From: Calliphora vicina
Lineage: Eukaryota; Arthropoda; Insecta; Diptera; Calliphoridae
Assembly (NCBI RefSeq): GCF_958450345.1
Contig: NC_088780.1
Coordinates: 109,132,226 to 109,196,225 of the forward strand
Direction of reading: 5' to 3'
Length of the DNA: 64,000 bases
Shown piece after piece: positions 46,736 to 57,780 of the stretch (positions are counted from its first letter, which is position 1; every line of letters begins with the position of its first letter). The notes below the pieces were generated by a model. That model was not told the origin of the DNA and did no database searches. It was given only the letters and a program-made list of their open reading frames with translations. Made by a program: the position numbers and the translations under genes.

Positions 46736-46905
46736 TGCCATTATCGACCGGTGCTATGCGAATAATCAAGAAACAATCCAAACACTTAAAACTAATATCA
46801 TTGAGCTATTCGTAAGATAGAACCAGAAACCGTCAACAAAATCTTGGAAAATTGCTACTGCCGTGTTTCATAAGTAATGGAAATTTTTCTTATTTCTGTC
46901 CGCTT
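46736..46905 (+). pseudogene. Tc1/mariner-like transposase C-terminal fragment
   Basis: The plus strand reads AIIDRCYANNQETIQTLKTN, then II and, after a frameshift, AIRKIEPETVNKILENCYCR followed by VS. This matches the YANNP.TI..LK.NI..AI..I.PE...KVLENW..R segment at the end of insect Tc1/mariner transposases. It sits immediately after the mariner relic, so two unrelated fragments abut. Confidence 0.75.
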
Positions 46906-47380
46906 AACTCCCTGGAGCAGTGGTCCTCTAGAGGTTTCTGAAATACGCCGACGCGGGAGGATTTGACAAACGTCTGTGACCTCCTGCAAGACTGATCTTC
47001 TGTATTGGCGTTTTATTCATGTTATTGACTGATTTGTCAGGATTCAATGCTTGTACGGACAAAGAAGAGCTTTGCGGAGCCTGATACTCCTTGTTGGACT
47101 AAGCACAGGCGTAGCTTTCTGGAAGCTTATGGTCGCTACCATCCCTTCTGTACTATCCTGCCATAATAGCGCAATAATCTGATTGACCATATTCCCCGAA
47201 TAAGTTAGGTTGGCTCAAACAGATGTGACGATGCTCACACTAGCTAATATCATAACCGGTGTTTTAATATCATTGCCCGGTGTCCACATGCACCGAGGGG
47301 TTGGATTGGTTCTGGACTTTACCAAATTAAAGACGATCAGTTCTGTTACCTTTCGTGCTCAACTCTGAACACCCAAATTA
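46906..47380. other. GC-richer decayed block, possibly non-LTR derived
   Basis: Homopolymer-poor and clearly less AT-rich than its flanks. The plus strand near 47240-47330 reads TLANIITGVLISLPGVHMHR, then GVGLV. This loosely resembles the L..I.TGHC....HMHR.GL region after the RNase H domain of some non-LTR elements. Multiple stops are present. I regard the assignment as weak; it may instead be unrelated sequence. Confidence 0.3.
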
Positions 47381-48485
47381 AGTTTAGTTAATTTTATTTA
47401 ATTTTTAAAAAGAAACTTATAATTGGAACACCCTTTATGTATGGAATAATGTAAATTGTATTCAAAATTACTGCTGTTCAAAAAAGGCAAAACTTTTTAT
47501 TTCATAAATAAAACTTTGATTGTGCAATTTTTCTTATTTTCACCAGAATCTTTATTTTTCTTTTATATGGGTTAATAAAATTCATATGACTTTTTCTTCT
47601 TTTTTTGTATTATTCTAGTGGCAACATAAAACATTTGCTGTTCACCTCCAAATAACAACCATAACATTATCTTTTAAAGTAGACCCCCTTTAATTTAAGC
47701 GTTATTTTTTGTTTTTTTTTTCAGCTACTTTACTATTCTATTTTTATTTTGTTTGTGGCTTTTTCAATGTGATAATTTTTTATTGCTCACGTTTCTTTTT
47801 TTATATTTTTTTTGGGGTTTTTGGCTTAGCGATTTGAAATGCAACTGAAATACACCAGATCAACACGTTGCCTTAACTATTAGACCACAGCATAAAATCT
47901 TTAAGTTGTTAAATTTGATAGTGTGAATATCACAAATCGTTATTCTAACGGATGTTACTCGTAGTTAGTTACAATAGCAAAATATACGAGTACCAGCAAA
48001 CTGCAACATCAACTTAATGTTTCAAACATACACAACTTACACATCCAGTCTATTTAAATAGCATAAGAGGTTTTTTTTCTCCAAACTTTTGGTAGATTTT
48101 CTGGAAGGTGTTTTGTTTCCAAAACAATACATTCACCATGATAAAAGCAATTCCAGCTAGTTCGACTATATTATACTCTTCACCAATTCATATGTACAGG
48201 ATTTAAACAGATTTTCGGCAGTATAACTTGTTTATGCCGGATTTATGGCCAATTATGGACCAAGTATTTGATAGTGCTAGTTCTCAATATTAACGTAAAG
48301 GCTAGTCAATCAAGTCCAAGGCTAATAAATCAATACATGTGTCAAGATCAAGGTGAAACTAGATGAAGACTAGATGTTAGTGGAATGAGTAATTGAATGC
48401 TATAGGTTGAATTTGGAACTTGTAGCATTCAATTAGGCCATATAATCTGATACACGCTGTATCAGATATGTAGATCGTTCAGTAT
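47381..48485. other. AT-rich stretch with a trace of the GGTCGG-type repeat
   Basis: 48220-48280 (CGGCAGTATAACTTG, then ATGGCCAATTATGGACCAAG) resembles the interior of the dispersed repeat at 10.8 kb. The remainder is T-rich filler. Confidence 0.35.
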
Positions 48486-48493
48486 ATGTACAT

Positions 48494-48816
48494 TAGACCG
48501 TCTCACTTTTCATTTTTTTTCGAAATTCCTTCATGAACATCGATTTTCTTAATCTACTCTAAAATCCACGAAATTTAATGCATTTAATTAGGTTCTAATC
48601 CGTTAAGAACTGCTTGAGTTAGAGGCAAATTACTAAAGCAAGATTTTTTCATTTTTTGGAAAAAATGCATTTTGCCTAAAAAAACGAAAAAACGATTTGA
48701 GAGACCACTTTCCGTTCATCAATATTTAAGTGTTATACACCAAAATTTAGAGTATATTAAGAAAATCGATGTTCATGAATGAATTTCGAAAAAAGCGTAA
48801 AAACTGAGACGGTCTA
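48494..48816. mobile_element. 323-bp hAT-like MITE with perfect 8-bp target duplication
   Basis: The ends are TAGACCGTCTCA and TGAGACGGTCTA, flanked on both sides by ATGTACAT (48486-48493 and 48817-48824). The inverted similarity continues for about 75 bp (for example TTCATGAACATCGATTTTCT is mirrored). An 8-bp duplication and T(A)-starting ends fit hAT. It is non-coding. The perfect duplication indicates a fairly recent insertion or a well-kept one. Confidence 0.8.
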
Positions 48817-48824
48817 ATGTACAT

Positions 48825-49640
48825 ATGTTCAGGAGTATTTATTTTTATAAATGAAGAACAAGATATTCACAGAGGAAAAACTTGTTCTTTCTTTCTGTAT
48901 CCCAATTAACGGAGGTAATAACGATGAATGGAAGTTCAAGTCTGCTTGCAAGCTTACAGATCGACCAATGACCCATTTACACTGATGTTAGTATCGAGAT
49001 ATATTTCCCGTTGTATACCATTGTATCTGTTAGTCTTCCGAAGATAGCGACTGAAGACATCACTTTTAATAGTCACAAGCGATATTTCGACAGATACTCC
49101 AACTCATTTGATGGCGTAGTGGTTAAATGTGCCCAGTCTGACTAAGGTAGAAATCTTAGTATAGGAAATAAGTGAAATAAGAGAAGTCTTCCGACAAATA
49201 TGCCAGTGCACTTACGAATTTTCTTAACGCGTAAAACATTGCATGCCTCAGTGATCGCAAGATACCAGTATCTGGTTGAAATATCTCAATCCAAGTTCAT
49301 CTTCGAAGCATATCAATACGGTTTCTTATCAATCATATTACATCATTGGTAACATTTCAGAAGGGGAGTAACTTCATTCCCATCTGATAGGAGTAAGAAC
49401 TCTCAAAGTCCATACGTTCCAGATCAATATCCAATATCAAAATTGTCTTACCGATCTGTACGTGAACTCCAATAGGTCTGTTGTAGTCAGGTGCAAGAAG
49501 ATTCAGAGTTTCAAATCCTCTGTGATCCCGATTAAAGCAAAATTCTGTGCAGTTGGTCCACGACATGCTGGTAATCTGCCCAACTTGAAATCCATAAGTC
49601 AGTATTACACATGTTATTGCGGTACACTCATAAAAAAAAA
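48825..49640. other. Unrecognised stretch with a 69-codon minus-strand frame
   Basis: 49020-49600 is GC-richer than its surroundings. The minus-strand frame 49566-49357 reads RDHRGFETLNLLAPDYNRPI, then GVHVQIGKTILILDIDLERM. It has ordinary, non-AT-driven composition and looks like decayed or partial coding sequence. I do not recognise it. Confidence 0.35.
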
Positions 49641-49649
49641 TGAGTAATC

Positions 49650-50040
49650 CGTACTTAAATCAATTCGGAGCGGTGTCAATAGTAGGGTAAGTACGGATTT
49701 TCTTAAACCGAGTACAAAATACTTTATTCAAGTACGGATTCATCAAGCCCAAAAACCTTAATTTTAGCTCTCCCTAAGTACGGCCGAGATTGAATTAATC
49801 TTAAAATGAGCTTGTTTCAAGAATTCTAAACTTGATTTAAGCACGAATTCATACTTGATATAATCCACAAATCGGATTGATTTAAGAATGTCCGAGATTG
49901 AATTAATCCCAAAATGAGCTTGTTTCAAGAATTCAGAACTAGATTTAAGCATGAATTAGTACTTTATATAATCTAATAATAGGATTGATTTAAGCTCGAA
50001 TTCTTACTTGATGTAAGCCAAACTAAGATTGATTTAAGAA
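49650..50040 (+). repeat. Tandem array, 108-bp unit, GATTTAAG-rich
   Basis: Two full units start at 49784 and 49892 (CCGAGATTGAATTAATC, then AAAATGAGCTTGTTTCAAGA). Partial units before and after contain AAGTACGGATT and GGATTGATTTAAG. Shorter sub-repeats of GATTTAAG(C)-CGAATTC lie within each unit. It is satellite-like and non-coding; a 62-codon minus-strand frame over it is repeat-derived. Confidence 0.7.
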
Positions 50041-50468
50041 ATTATTTTTTATTTTTAATAAGTTTTATTTTGTTTTGTTTTAAAAATTTAATATTTAATA
50101 ATACTTGCAATATGAGATAAAAAAAATAAATGTACAATTTAACAATAGTATTACCTCACTTAAAACTCGTTTGCCACGGAAGTCATCTTCTTCAATTAGC
50201 CAGTTGTCAACTTTGGATTGGACAGAAATTGTGTCGTCATCGATGCCAAACTATAGAATAAGATTAAGATTTGTTAAATTATATTTGCAAAAATCAGTAT
50301 TATTAAATGCTTACCTGAATTTTTTCCACTTAAAAGCTTCTTCCTAAATTCGATTCGAAGAAAAAGAGGAGGTATTGTTGTATGTTACCTGAGAAACTAA
50401 AAATGTACAAACAAAAAATGTACATATAAAGAGTTAGAACTAGTTTTTGAACCAACACATAGTAATAC
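50041..50468. other. AT-rich spacer
   Basis: A plus-strand frame of 80 codons (50105-50347) has no recognisable motif. CCTACATAAATATG-like sequence around the hAT insertion suggests that the end of another dispersed repeat lies here. Confidence 0.35.
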
Positions 50469-51298
50469 TAGGGTATTCAATCGGTTAACCGTTAATCGGT
50501 TAACCGATTAATTTTGTTCGAATAATTTAAAATTGCCGATTTTCAAATAACAAATAAACCGATTAATTTGTGTCGATTAACCGAAATTCCTTTTTTTTGC
50601 ACTTTAACATACATATTTTATTGTCTTTATTATTCCATTTCAATACAAATTTCAAATTAAAATTATATATTTTTTCGAACATCCAAGAAAAATTTTTAGT
50701 GAGAATAACAACTGACTTATTTAATTTACATGTATTTGAAACTTTTTTGCATTTACATGTACAGAACTTAACGAAACTATCAAAAGTATTCAATATCTAA
50801 AACAATCCAAAAAGGACACCAATGGTATAACGAAAGCTTTGATATGCTTAGAAAAAACAAAAAAAAACTGAGATATAGGATATTTTTTATCATGCTTTCG
50901 ATTTCTCCAACATCTACAATCAGCGAGAGAGTTTTTTCAAAGTCAAGTTTTATTAAACAAAAAAAAAAAACGTTTAAAAGAAAAAAAATAAAATTATGTT
51001 CTTTTTTTAAAAGATTATTTCAGAAGATCTCACTAAAATCCTAAAAAAAAAAACTCAAATGTGTATACAAAAAGGATCTCAAATACCATTTTGGTTGAAT
51101 TGTTATGTTTTGTTTGTTTTTTATGTTTTTGTACACAAAATTCGTGGTTGTATTTTCAATTTAAAATTAAAATAGACATTATTCGGTTAATCGAATAATT
51201 TTAAATTAACCGATTATTAACCGAATAAATCTAAACCCCGATTAATTATTTGCTCGGTTAACCGAGTAAACCAGAAACCCGATTAATTGAATACCCTA
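50469..51298 (+). mobile_element. hAT-derived non-autonomous element, copy 2
   Basis: Terminal repeats TAGGGTATTCAA and TTGAATACCCTA bound 830 bp, flanked by a perfect 8-bp duplication AGTAATAC (50461-50468 and 51299-51306). It is the inverted twin of 2722-3573, including TTAACCGATTAA subterminal motifs. The plus strand from about 50890 encodes MLSISPTSTISERVFSKSSF, then IKQKKK, the start of the hAT dimerisation domain, followed by decayed SFFKRLF. The rest of the transposase is deleted. The minus-strand frame at 50563-50793 is an antisense artefact shared by both copies. Confidence 0.9.
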
Positions 51299-51306
51299 AG
51301 TAATAC

Positions 51307-51978
51307 CCTCTCCAACATATTTATGTAGGGTATAAAAATAGACAATCCTTGTTGTAGTAGAGAACATTTGGTATGCATAAAAACTCATTGATTATGCACA
51401 CCAGATACCACTTTATAGATAAAACGTACTCGTATACAAACGAATCTATTTAAATGTTTTTCTTCTCTATTCTAAATATACACTAACTATTCTGCTGGTG
51501 TAGTGCAATGGTTGTTTTTTTTTATTTTTGTTACTGAACAAGATACAATTTTGTTAGTTTTCTTAGCAAATCGGTAACAAAGTAGCAATCATGTATTAGC
51601 AAGTCAATTTTGTTGGACAAGATTACCAAGAAATCTTTATGTTTTGAATTTTATTTTGGTTAAAAGAATTTGAACTGAAAACCTAATTCTGTTAAAACGA
51701 ACTGCCACAGCATACATACATACATACATACTTGCGACCAATAGTACAATTATTGTAAATGCAAATTGTTTACAGTCAAAGAAGCTCAATCAAAAAGTGT
51801 GCTAAAACAACGGATAAATTTGTTAAATGTTGTTGAAGTGGAGCATCATCGAAAGGTTTTTACATGTGATGGGAAATATAAAACTTTTTTTACATTTGTA
51901 CTGTACAGATTTAAATGATGCAACCAACAATTTCTGATAAAAGATTTAAAAGTTTATCAAGTTAGCTTACATACAGAC
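51307..51978. other. AT-rich spacer with a CATA microsatellite
   Basis: ATACATACATACATACATAC runs at 51714-51731. The left edge carries TATTTATGTAGGGTATAAAA, the typical end of a dispersed repeat in this window. No gene is visible. Confidence 0.5.
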
Positions 51979-53300
51979 TAGGATATTCACTCGACTAATG
52001 ATCGTTCGATTAATCGAATAATTTATTATGAATAATTATTCGAACAATTTAAAAATTACAATTTTCGAATAACGAATAATTCCAACAATTTTATGTAGAA
52101 TAATCGAATAAAACGAATAAATGTTCATATATATTTAAATTTATTAAATTGCTTAAAATTTTTCATAACTTAAAATTCAAATAAGTAATAATGACTCACA
52201 AAAATTGTATTGTTTCTGAAATTCAACAAATAACTAAAGACAAAGGGACTTTCGATCACTGTAGATGAGTGTTCCGATAGCTCCTTCTATAAATATATAA
52301 ATATTACTGCAAGAAGTTACAATTCTAAAAACAAATTGTTCAAAATGTTTAACTTAGGACTTGAACCAATGAAAATAAAAGGTACGGAATAAAATATTTG
52401 TTATTTAGCTGGTGAAATATTAGAAGAATCGAAATTAGTAATAAAAATTTTAACTTAGATTAAAGTGGAGTTGAATGTGATTTTGAAACGGTCGTCGAAA
52501 GTGATATTGAGGATGATATTTATAATTATTACTTTGAAATAGATGAAGGCCATGATCTTAAAATATATATATATAAGTGATGTTATTAACCGCGTACGTA
52601 AGTGTTGCAAAATATTTAATAAATCGAATGATATACACAAATATTACAAATTAACGTTTTGTTGCACATCTTTGTCTAACATGGTAATAAACTTTTTGCG
52701 TATTTGTAAATGCGTCAATCATGAACTGCCTGACTTCAAATTAGCCACGTTCACTGACAATGATATCAAACTTTGGACAGATTCCTTTTATTGTGTAATT
52801 CCCCAAGACCACTTTATTAAGCAAAGATTCGGCAACCTTGATAGAGCATGATTTATAATACAATTTGTTATAAATAATTTAGAAATAGTGAATAATTAAT
52901 TTACTAAAGAATTAGTTACTCAATTTAAACCCCAAATTATTGTATTTGAATTCAGGATCATGTTCATCTAGCTCAAATTTTTTAAAGCATAGCTCCAAAA
53001 CGGAAGCTAATGGGTTTGCTAGTCAATTGTTTTGCAGATTGTTCGGGAGTTAATCTGATCTGAACATTATCAGTACTTGAATTGTTAACTTTAACGTTAT
53101 TTTTTGTTTTTCTTTAACAATAAAATATTAAAAAACCAACATAAAAACTTCATCTTTACTTTTTTAAAAAAATTTAAATTATTCGAATAATGCGATTAAT
53201 TTTAAACGTGTGATCGAATTATTCGAACAAGTTAAAATCTCTTATTCAAATTTTTCGTTTTATTCGAACAAGAGAAAAATCGAATAATTCGAATACCCTA
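51979..53300 (+). mobile_element. hAT element, 1.3-kb copy with transposase remnant
   Basis: Starts TAGGATATTCACTCG and ends CGAATACCCTA; the flanks ATACAGAC and GTACAGAC agree at seven of eight bases. Subterminal TTATTCGAA motifs repeat at both ends. The interior holds a decayed but frame-continuous transposase segment (52234-52851). It is related to copies 1 and 2 by its ends, but the body differs, so it is a sister family. Confidence 0.85.
52234..52851 (+). pseudogene. hAT transposase fragment
   Basis: One reading frame reads KGLSITVDECSDSSFYKYIN, then ITARSYNSKNKLFKMFNLGL and EPMKIKGTE. This is the hAT catalytic-domain stretch around the first acidic residue (TVDEWS...YMNI.A), followed by FNLGL.P..G. 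After stops at 52390 and two later positions, the same frame continues as SDVINRVRKCCKIFNKSN, then LTFCCTSLSNMVINFL and CINHEL-like sequence. The latter resembles the VRKIV..F..S..L......LD..TRWNS...ML.RFL.L segment, with the TRWNS motif lost. Only stops, not frameshifts, break it over about 200 codons. The C-terminal dimerisation region is not recognised. Confidence 0.8.
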
Positions 53301-53319
53301 GTACAGACATTTAAATAAA

Positions 53320-54288
53320 AGCACGTAAGAGAGCTATATTCGGCTGTGCCGAATCGTATATACCCTTCACCAAAATAGTTGTTTTATTAGAAAAAAAATT
53401 TTGCGTATTGTTTATTTTTTAAATTTCTTAAATTAATTTTTTTTTTAAATTTAAAAATTTTTTTTTTTAATATTTCGTGAAAAAAAACTTTTGGTAAAAA
53501 CAAATTTCGGGTTAAAAAATATTTGTTTTCGATTTTGACCCATTGTAGTTCCAACTTACTATGGTATCCATATTGTCTATATTAATGACTTAGTAATGCA
53601 GTTATAGGTAAAAAATCAAGGTTGTCCTGGTTTTTTCCTTATATTTCAGCCATTTGTAGACTGATTGTGGACAGACAGACGAACATGGCTTAATCGACTC
53701 CGCTATCTACACGCAGAGAAAAAATATAATTGGGCATGGTTGCTTTAACCATTTAAGTAGTGTTACAAGATTATTAACAATATTATTGTCACAGTAACTA
53801 TTTACATGATTGTGGTAACCATAATATGGTTAATTTATGATTCACATGATTGTATCAACCATATGTATGGTTACAGTAAACAAATATATGTTTGTGGCAA
53901 CCATATTTATGATGAATAATTTTATCATAATATGTTGTTCTCAGATTATGATAAGCCTTAAGCCGACAGCAACATAATATGATAAGTCCTTCATCATATG
54001 AATGATTGTCACAAACATATATTTGTTTACTGTAACCATATACATATATGGTTGATCAAATCATGTGAATCGTAAATTAACCATATTATGGTTACCACAA
54101 TCATGTAAATGGTTACCGTGACTATAATATAGTTAAAAAACTTGTAACAATATTGAAATGGTTAAAGTAACCATGCCCAACTATATTTTTTCTCTGGGTG
54201 TATAAGGATCCAGAATATATGTATTTTATAGGGTCGGAAAATTATATTGTGCAATTACACCTACTCTCGAAGGTGAAGGGTATAAAAA
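53320..54288 (+). repeat. ATTCGGC-hairpin dispersed repeat, split by a MITE
   Basis: Starts GCACGTAAGAGAGCTATATT, with a CGGC-TGT-GCCG hairpin and then TATATACCCTTCACC. It ends GGTGAAGGGTATAAAA, an inverted match to TATACCCTTCACC. Inside are ACAGACAGACGAACATGG and AATCGACTCCGCTATC. A fold-back MITE (53710-54200) sits at a TA in CGCTATCTAAGGATCC; excising it with one TA rejoins the repeat. A fragment of this family is at 26960-27160. It is non-coding. Confidence 0.7.
53710..54200. mobile_element. CACGCAGAGA fold-back MITE, copy A
   Basis: 491 bp, ends CACGCAGAGAAAAAATATAA and TCTCTGGGTG, flanked by TA on both sides. The two halves are near-complete inverse copies meeting at about 53955 (AAGCCTTAAGC), so the whole element can form one long hairpin. 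Blocks such as TGGTTACAGTAAACAAATAT alternate with their inverses. It is non-coding. It lies within the ATTCGGC repeat. Confidence 0.9.
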
Positions 54289-56999
54289 AGTCCATAAATA
54301 TAATCAGAATTTAAGTAACTAATATATTTATAACGAAATAATTATATTCATTTGTATGCTTAGATTATTTCGTTGCCGAAGTATCAATAATTTAAATTTT
54401 ATATATTTGTGGGTAAAAATTTCACTAAATTGCTTTGTTTCTTACATTTTATTTTGTAACTTTTGGTTTTTTCGCTACGCACCATTTTATATTTATCAGA
54501 TCGATAGTTAACCAAAACATCACACGTCTTCCAATATTTGCACAAAGTTCACTAAACTCTGTACAAATTTGGTATACAAATTCCAAATTTCATAACGTTA
54601 CATAAAATTTAAACAACAATGTGAATCCAAATTTAGTTTTCCACTCCAAAAATATTTTGACAAAAGCAACAGCGACAACACATAACAAAATCTTATTTGG
54701 TGCGAATATTCACACATATGTGTTGTAATTAAAACAAATGTAACAATTTGTGTGAGAAAATACGAAAAATGCTATAATAATATAAAGAAAACTAAAAATT
54801 TTAGCTTTCAAAAAATTAAAAGACAATTTTGTAATGATTTACTTAACTGCATTAGAGATAAAACTTAAATAAAAATCAGCCAGTATAACATTTTTAAGAA
54901 AAAAAAATATTTTACAAAAAATGTTTACAAACTAAATAATATAAAATTAAGAGAAAAAAAAGTAAATGATCGCATTTTTTTGCGCAATGTGAACAATTCA
55001 AAGAAGGAAAAAAGTGCGTTTCATTTCAAATTGACACTGAGCAAGATGTATTATCGTTAAAGTCTGTCTACAACAACTGAAAAAAGAAAAAAAAAACCTC
55101 TGAACGATAACTATCGACAATTGAAATGTTGCGATAGCAATTGTACTTTCTTTAACTTAAAAGTTACAGAAAATCTTTTAAAAGATTTGTTTTGTTCAAT
55201 GTTTGTGCCTTGGCTTTTTTCTGCTGCTTTTAATTGGTCTGTGAGACAACAATGCAACTACAAAGATTTTAAAGATGATCATGCAATTTACACAGAGATG
55301 TAAAGGAACGATTTCTTTGGATCTAACTTTTCTTATTACATGTATCAAATAACTAATACAAATGACATGAAATTGTCTTACAAAAAATTTGTCAAATGCA
55401 CTGTGGTTCCAAAGCAAAATCTAGGTGAACAAAATAATTTGGCGTTCTTTTTATATAGAATAGGTGTCTCCGATTCCAAAAAAAAAATTTAAAAGAAAAA
55501 TATTAACTTTTTTCAAGTTACAGTAGTGTCTAGATATGTATATAAAAATCATTAATAAAAAAAACTTAAAAAATACGTTTTCATGTGTTTCTGAAACTAA
55601 TTTTTTAAAAAGATCTGTATTTACTATATTTCAAGTTACAGTAGGGTTTAGATATATAAAAATCAATAATTAAAAAAATATTTCTAATAATTCCATTCCG
55701 TAAAAATTAAAAAAAAGTATTTCGGCGGGTGCTGGCGGCTACTATTTTTTTACGAGGACATTCCCCAGATGTTTCTTTAAATCATGTATATAGTCATTGG
55801 ACGGACTTCGACGGTCTTTTTTTTGGCAAGCTATATAATATTCTTAGAAAAAAAATATCAGTGTATTTGAGATCCAAGTTTAAAGGACTATATCAGGAAA
55901 ATAGAGAGGCCCATAAATATAAGATATACACTTAATAAAAGCCTATATCAATGTTCATCTATGTTTTGAAGTATGAATTTCTATATAGTAAAACCATTGA
56001 GATATATCTAATTTAGTCAAGCAGTAAAATAATAAAAAAATTAACGAAAATATCATTGAACATTTTTTGAACTTCTGGGGCTTCTCTCGAGAAAATGAAA
56101 TGTCCAATTGAAAAACCCATTTGTATTACAGGAGAGCAGATTGTCAGCTTCCGAAAAAACTTCGTTTTTCCAAAATCTGAAGATACCGATTTTTATAATT
56201 TTGTCCACCTAGATTTTGATTTAAAAAAACACGACAATTTACCAAAACATGGTCCGAGGCTGATAAAATTATTTTATGATATATTAAAAACATACCAAGG
56301 CTTATAAAACTGTATACCGTATGGAATTCCGTATGAATCCAAAATTTCGACATATAATAGGTTAACTTTGGAAGGACCTGTGAAGGACACCATTTTAAAA
56401 TTGGACATTTTGTAATCCCAGCTTTGGGAATTCAATACATTTAGCCTAAATTAAAAATTTCGTTAAAAAATTAACATATTTTAGACGTTTTTATTATAAA
56501 GACATCCTTGTTAAAATACCTTTCAAAAAAATGTAAAAGCTCTATAAATTCCTTAAGAAACCTTTTTTCCAGGATAAGAGCAGTTTTTTCGTCCAAAAAC
56601 AATAAGAAAATGTTATGAAAAAACTGGGCAACATTTTGAAATTTAAATTTTCAAATGCATAAAACTCAATAATTTCACTATTCGACAGCCCAAATCGGTG
56701 GGGGTTCTGCTCACCGGGAAAAGTTATATCGGTAATACAGTTCCGGCGTTTCGCTGGGTCAGGTCTAGGAATCGAGATATATCCATTTGATATATTCGCA
56801 AGTGTTTAATAATTTTGCATGAGTGACGTGCACTAATTTGAGACTCCACAGAGTGATGCTTGAGGACACTTTGGTGTTCGTCGTCAAAAAATGAACTCAA
56901 GTGCTCCTCTGCTACGTTTATATGAAATTTCATGTCAATCGGAATGCTCTTCACCATTTACGTTGTAGTAGTTGTTTTTATTTTAACAGATAAAACTAT
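54289..56999. other. AT-rich stretch with minor duplications
   Basis: 55510-55690 contains two diverged copies of TTTCAAGTTACAGTAG(T/G)GT followed by AGATATAT, about 114 bp apart. 56400-56470 carries AATCCCAGCTTTGGGAATTC, a phrase of the long-TIR repeat. Frames at 55121-55303, 55729-55935 and 56095-56307 (plus) and 56724-56957 (minus) are 60-77 codons and match nothing. Confidence 0.4.
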
Positions 57000-57780
57000 A
57001 AATTTTTCTAATCTGGGGACCAGATCATGGAATTGTGTTACTTCTCCTGGGTTAGACAGTTAAATATGTGGGATATCACCGTGTCTGAAATTGGCGGTGG
57101 GCGATCTCCACCTAAGACATTCATGCGGTGTCCTTCGACGAAGATAACCGCACAGGAGCAGCGTAATTGACCATGTCTCAAGTTTTGCGGCTAGCGCTTT
57201 GAGAACCTTGTTTGTACCTTTGTACGTGGTTATACACGCAGAGAAAAAATATAATTGGGCATGGTTACTGTAAACATTTAAATAGTGTTACAAAATTTTC
57301 ACAGTAACTATTTACATGATTGTGGTAACCATAATATGGTTAATTTATGATTCACATGATTGTATCAACCATATATATGGTTACAGTAAACAAGTATATC
57401 TTTGTAACAACCATATTTATGATGGATAATTTTATCATAATATGTTGTTCTCAGATTATGATAAGCCTTAAGCCGAGAGCAACATAATATGATAAGTCCT
57501 TCATCATATGAATGGTTGTCACAAACATATATTTGTTTACTGTAACCATATATATGGTTGATACAATCATGTGAATCGTAAATTAACCATATTATTGTTA
57601 CCACAATCATGTAAATGGTTACTGTGACTATAATATATTTAAAAAACTTGTAACAATATTGAAATGGTTAGAGTAACCATGCCCAACTATATTTTTTCTC
57701 TGCGTGTAGTGACATGAGCTCATAAGGTAAAGTGTCTGGCAAAGGCGACCCCCAATGACGCCAATGTTGAGCTTTACCAA
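57000..57780 (-). pseudogene. jockey-type non-LTR ORF2 fragment, split by a MITE
   Basis: On the minus strand from about 57765 a frame reads LGVAFARHFTL, a stop, then AHVTNHV, matching the ILGVTFD..FTF..H......K segment after the reverse transcriptase. The MITE interrupts it; beyond it YKGTNKVLKALAAKLETW follows (the R.NVLK.LAG..WG region), then NYAAPV, DTA and VEIAHRQ (NYAAPVWSP...W..L...R). Stops and a short deletion between LETW and NYAAPV make it dead. It lacks RNase H and Cys-His regions and upstream reverse transcriptase, so it is truncated on both sides. Confidence 0.75.
57235..57706. mobile_element. CACGCAGAGA fold-back MITE, copy B
   Basis: 472 bp, ends CACGCAGAGAAAAAATATAA and TCTCTGCGTG, flanked by TA (57233-57234 and 57707-57708). 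It is inverted-repeat throughout, like copy A, with one small deletion near the left end relative to A and C. Removing it with one TA rejoins the codons for AHVTNHV in the surrounding non-LTR relic. The 81-codon minus-strand frame at 57365-57610 is an artefact of the palindrome. Confidence 0.9.

Noticed and set aside
49105..49160. tRNA gene suggested by GGCGTAGTGGTTAAA
   Set aside because: The segment resembles a D-arm region, but I could not form an acceptor stem or find a T-arm box at the right distance.
49784..50040. CRISPR-like array of repeats
   Set aside because: Units are contiguous 108-bp tandem repeats without constant-length unique spacers, and the DNA is eukaryotic.
57365..57610. 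81-codon minus-strand frame inside MITE B
   Set aside because: It lies in a palindromic element and consists of repeated GCYKD/YNHIYG-like strings from the inverted blocks.
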